Below are positions 62,831 to 64,000 of a stretch of DNA of 64,000 nucleotides, one piece after another. The DNA is from Pedobacter sp. PAMC26386 (lineage in GTDB: Bacteria; Bacteroidota; Bacteroidia; Sphingobacteriales; Sphingobacteriaceae). The translations under genes were made by a program, and so were the position numbers. Below the pieces are notes generated by a model that saw only the letters and a list, made by a program, of their open reading frames with translations, was not told the DNA's origin and did no database searches. The number at the start of each line of letters is the position of its first letter. The stretch's first letter is position 1. Where the stretch lies: assembly GCA_014302835.1 (NCBI GenBank), contig CP060294.1:2046001-2110000 (forward strand). The letters are read 5' to 3'.

Positions 62831-63433
62831 ATGAATTTAGATATATTACTCCAACAGGTTGCTTTCATTCATGAAATCGACAAAATCAAATACATTCAGC
62901 GCAAGACCCGTCTTTTTAATAGTGACAGAACAGAAAATGATGCAGAACACAGTTGGCATCTTGCTGTTATGGCGCTGACACTGGCCGAACATTCAAACGA
63001 ACCGATAGACACCTTAAAAGTCCTGAAAATGCTATTGATTCATGATGTGGTAGAAATTGACTCTGGTGATGTTTTTCTATATGACACTATTGTAAACCAC
63101 GATAATACCATTGCAGAACGTAAAGCCGCAAAAAGAATCTTTGGTTTATTACCTGCAAAACAAGCAGAAGAATTTATCGCAATTTGGGAAGAGTTTGAAA
63201 CAGGGGATACACCTGAGGCAAAATTTGCACGTGCGATGGATCGTTTCGAACCTATTTTACAAAACGTATCTAATCAGGGCGGTACCTGGACAGAATACAA
63301 TGTGCCTTACGACACTGTCATAGAGAAAACCCGTAAAATTCAGCATGGTTCTGAAACTTTATGGGATTTCACCGAAACACTAATTAATGATAGTGTAGAG
63401 AAAGGTTATATAAAGAAGACTAACGATCAGTAA
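62831..63433 (+). CDS. HD-domain hydrolase (YfbR/HD_3-like)
   Basis: A 200-residue cytoplasmic protein from the ATG at 62831 (MNLDILLQQVAFIHEIDKIKYIQR); the open frame extends to a TTG seven codons earlier. Metal-binding HD motifs are ENDAEHSWHLAVMALTLAEHS, LLIHDVVEIDSGDVFLYD and KFARAMDRFEP. It resembles small HD phosphohydrolases such as 5'-deoxynucleotidases. Its transcript probably ends at the hairpin near 63508-63553. Confidence 0.9.
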   Translation: MNLDILLQQVAFIHEIDKIKYIQRKTRLFNSDRTENDAEHSWHLAVMALTLAEHSNEPIDTLKVLKMLLIHDVVEIDSGDVFLYDTIVNHDNTIAERKAAKRIFGLLPAKQAEEFIAIWEEFETGDTPEAKFARAMDRFEPILQNVSNQGGTWTEYNVPYDTVIEKTRKIQHGSETLWDFTETLINDSVEKGYIKKTNDQ

Positions 63434-63507
63434 CTATATATTATATTGATTGTATTTTCGAGTTAATGATCAAACCAGATTCCGTAAAACATCAGACAGG
63501 AGCTTAG

Positions 63508-63553
63508 AAAGAATAGAATTTTATAATCCACAATGATATAGGTTCTATTCTTT
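63508..63553 (+). terminator. Hairpin terminator after the HD gene
   Basis: AAAGAATAGAA (63508-63518) pairs with TTCTATTCTTT (63543-63553) around a 24-base loop, with T-rich tail. It lies between the HD gene and the end of the next gene on the other strand. Confidence 0.65.
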
Positions 63554-63636
63554 AATACAACCCATTTTCCTTTCTAGGAGAGTTGAGATTTTAAAAATCA
63601 AGAGAAAATTTAAGCCCAGGAAAAAGAAGTAAAAAG

Positions 63637-64000
63637 CTAAAATTGGGAAAGTAAAAAGTCTTCACTATCCGGTTTACCATAAGCATCAGCTTCGGTTAAA
63701 TGACCATCCTGACCACTTACTCTGGTCAGTTTTTTTCCTTGTCTGAAAACCAGCTGTAAACCATGTTCCTGGTCCCAGTCACAGGCACAAGCTACCTGAA
63801 CATACAGGTCCTCTTGTTCATATAACCGTCTTGTCACATAAATTTCTGTAGGCTGTACAAATTTCCATATCTCATTTTCGTCTGTAATGGCTCTTAAGTC
63901 ATCATCCGCCTCGTCCACTGTAACTGTTTCCAGAAAATCCATACAGCTTTTATAGACCAGATGAGATAAAGCCACCCTGTCCTGATTGCCAAGCGCTAAA
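63637..64000 (-). CDS. DUF6985-like protein, C-terminal part (cut by window edge)
   Basis: The frame is open from the right window edge (first visible residues LALGNQDRVALSHLVYK) and ends at 63637, giving 121 visible residues. The acidic, aromatic-rich domain with IYVTRRLYEQEDLYVQVACACDWDQEHGLQLVFRQG and HLTEADAYG resembles the DUF6985 family, often found as immunity-like or accessory proteins in Bacteroidetes. The true start lies outside the window. Function unknown. Confidence 0.7.
   Translation of the reverse strand, partial: LALGNQDRVALSHLVYKSCMDFLETVTVDEADDDLRAITDENEIWKFVQPTEIYVTRRLYEQEDLYVQVACACDWDQEHGLQLVFRQGKKLTRVSGQDGHLTEADAYGKPDSEDFLLSQF

Overview
The window looks like a chromosomal segment of a low-GC Bacteroidetes bacterium, most likely Pedobacter or a close Sphingobacteriaceae relative. 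The reasons are the gene families (FecI/FecR/TonB-receptor sets, DUF4249 lipoproteins, LytTR two-component pairs, M16 protease pairs, HEIGH metallopeptidases, GbsR-type regulators, a 1,221-residue single-chain PurL), the TAnnTTTG promoter elements, and the lack of strong Shine-Dalgarno sequences. No rRNA, tRNA, CRISPR array or prophage was seen.

Layout. 1-7.6 kb: the start of a secreted protein, a LytTR regulator with its LytS-like kinase, a divergent outer-membrane barrel protein, an exported amidase and a MASE3/PAS histidine kinase. 7.7-12 kb: a secreted-protein island with two tandem HEIGH metalloproteases and a PNGase F-like lipoprotein that is cut short where it meets a convergent AraC gene. 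12-20.8 kb: DinB-like protein, siderophore-interacting reductase, AraC regulator, a catalytic/non-catalytic M16 pair, a hybrid kinase and a Dps-like protein. 20.9-26 kb: ECF sigma factor, FecR anti-sigma, STN-type TonB receptor and DUF4249 lipoprotein. 26-31.3 kb: a Crp/Fnr regulator with an exported isochorismatase, then a GbsR/MarR regulator with a DCC-thioredoxin and an epimerase gene, then MarR-GNAT and GNAT genes.

31.5-36.5 kb: a GH3 glycosidase gene split by a complete IS21-type element (2,667 bp, 5-bp target duplication, about 60-bp terminal inverted repeats, istA and istB). The insertion falls just before the codon for the catalytic aspartate. 36.6-48.1 kb: an uncharacterised lipoprotein pair with overlapping genes, a DUF3995 protein, an orphan NarL-type regulator, an MFS exporter, an exported SAM hydroxide adenosyltransferase and a 1,488-residue poly-lysine-synthetase-like (Pls/PosA) single-module NRPS. 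48.7-54.3 kb: a VOC protein and a glycine betaine ABC transporter operon led by an outer-membrane protein gene with a leader of about 310 nt that can fold. 54.3-64 kb: purL, a helicase with an internal membrane hairpin, a frameshifted methyltransferase, a CPBP protease, an HD hydrolase and a partial DUF6985 protein.

The most promising leads are the Pls-like synthetase with its neighbours, the GbsR/MarR operator pair, the membrane-associated helicase, the overlapping lipoprotein pair, and the betaine-operon leader RNA. Two broken genes (GH3; methyltransferase with one T missing from a run) and one truncated gene (PNGase F-like) are also visible. All family assignments are by eye; no database search was run.
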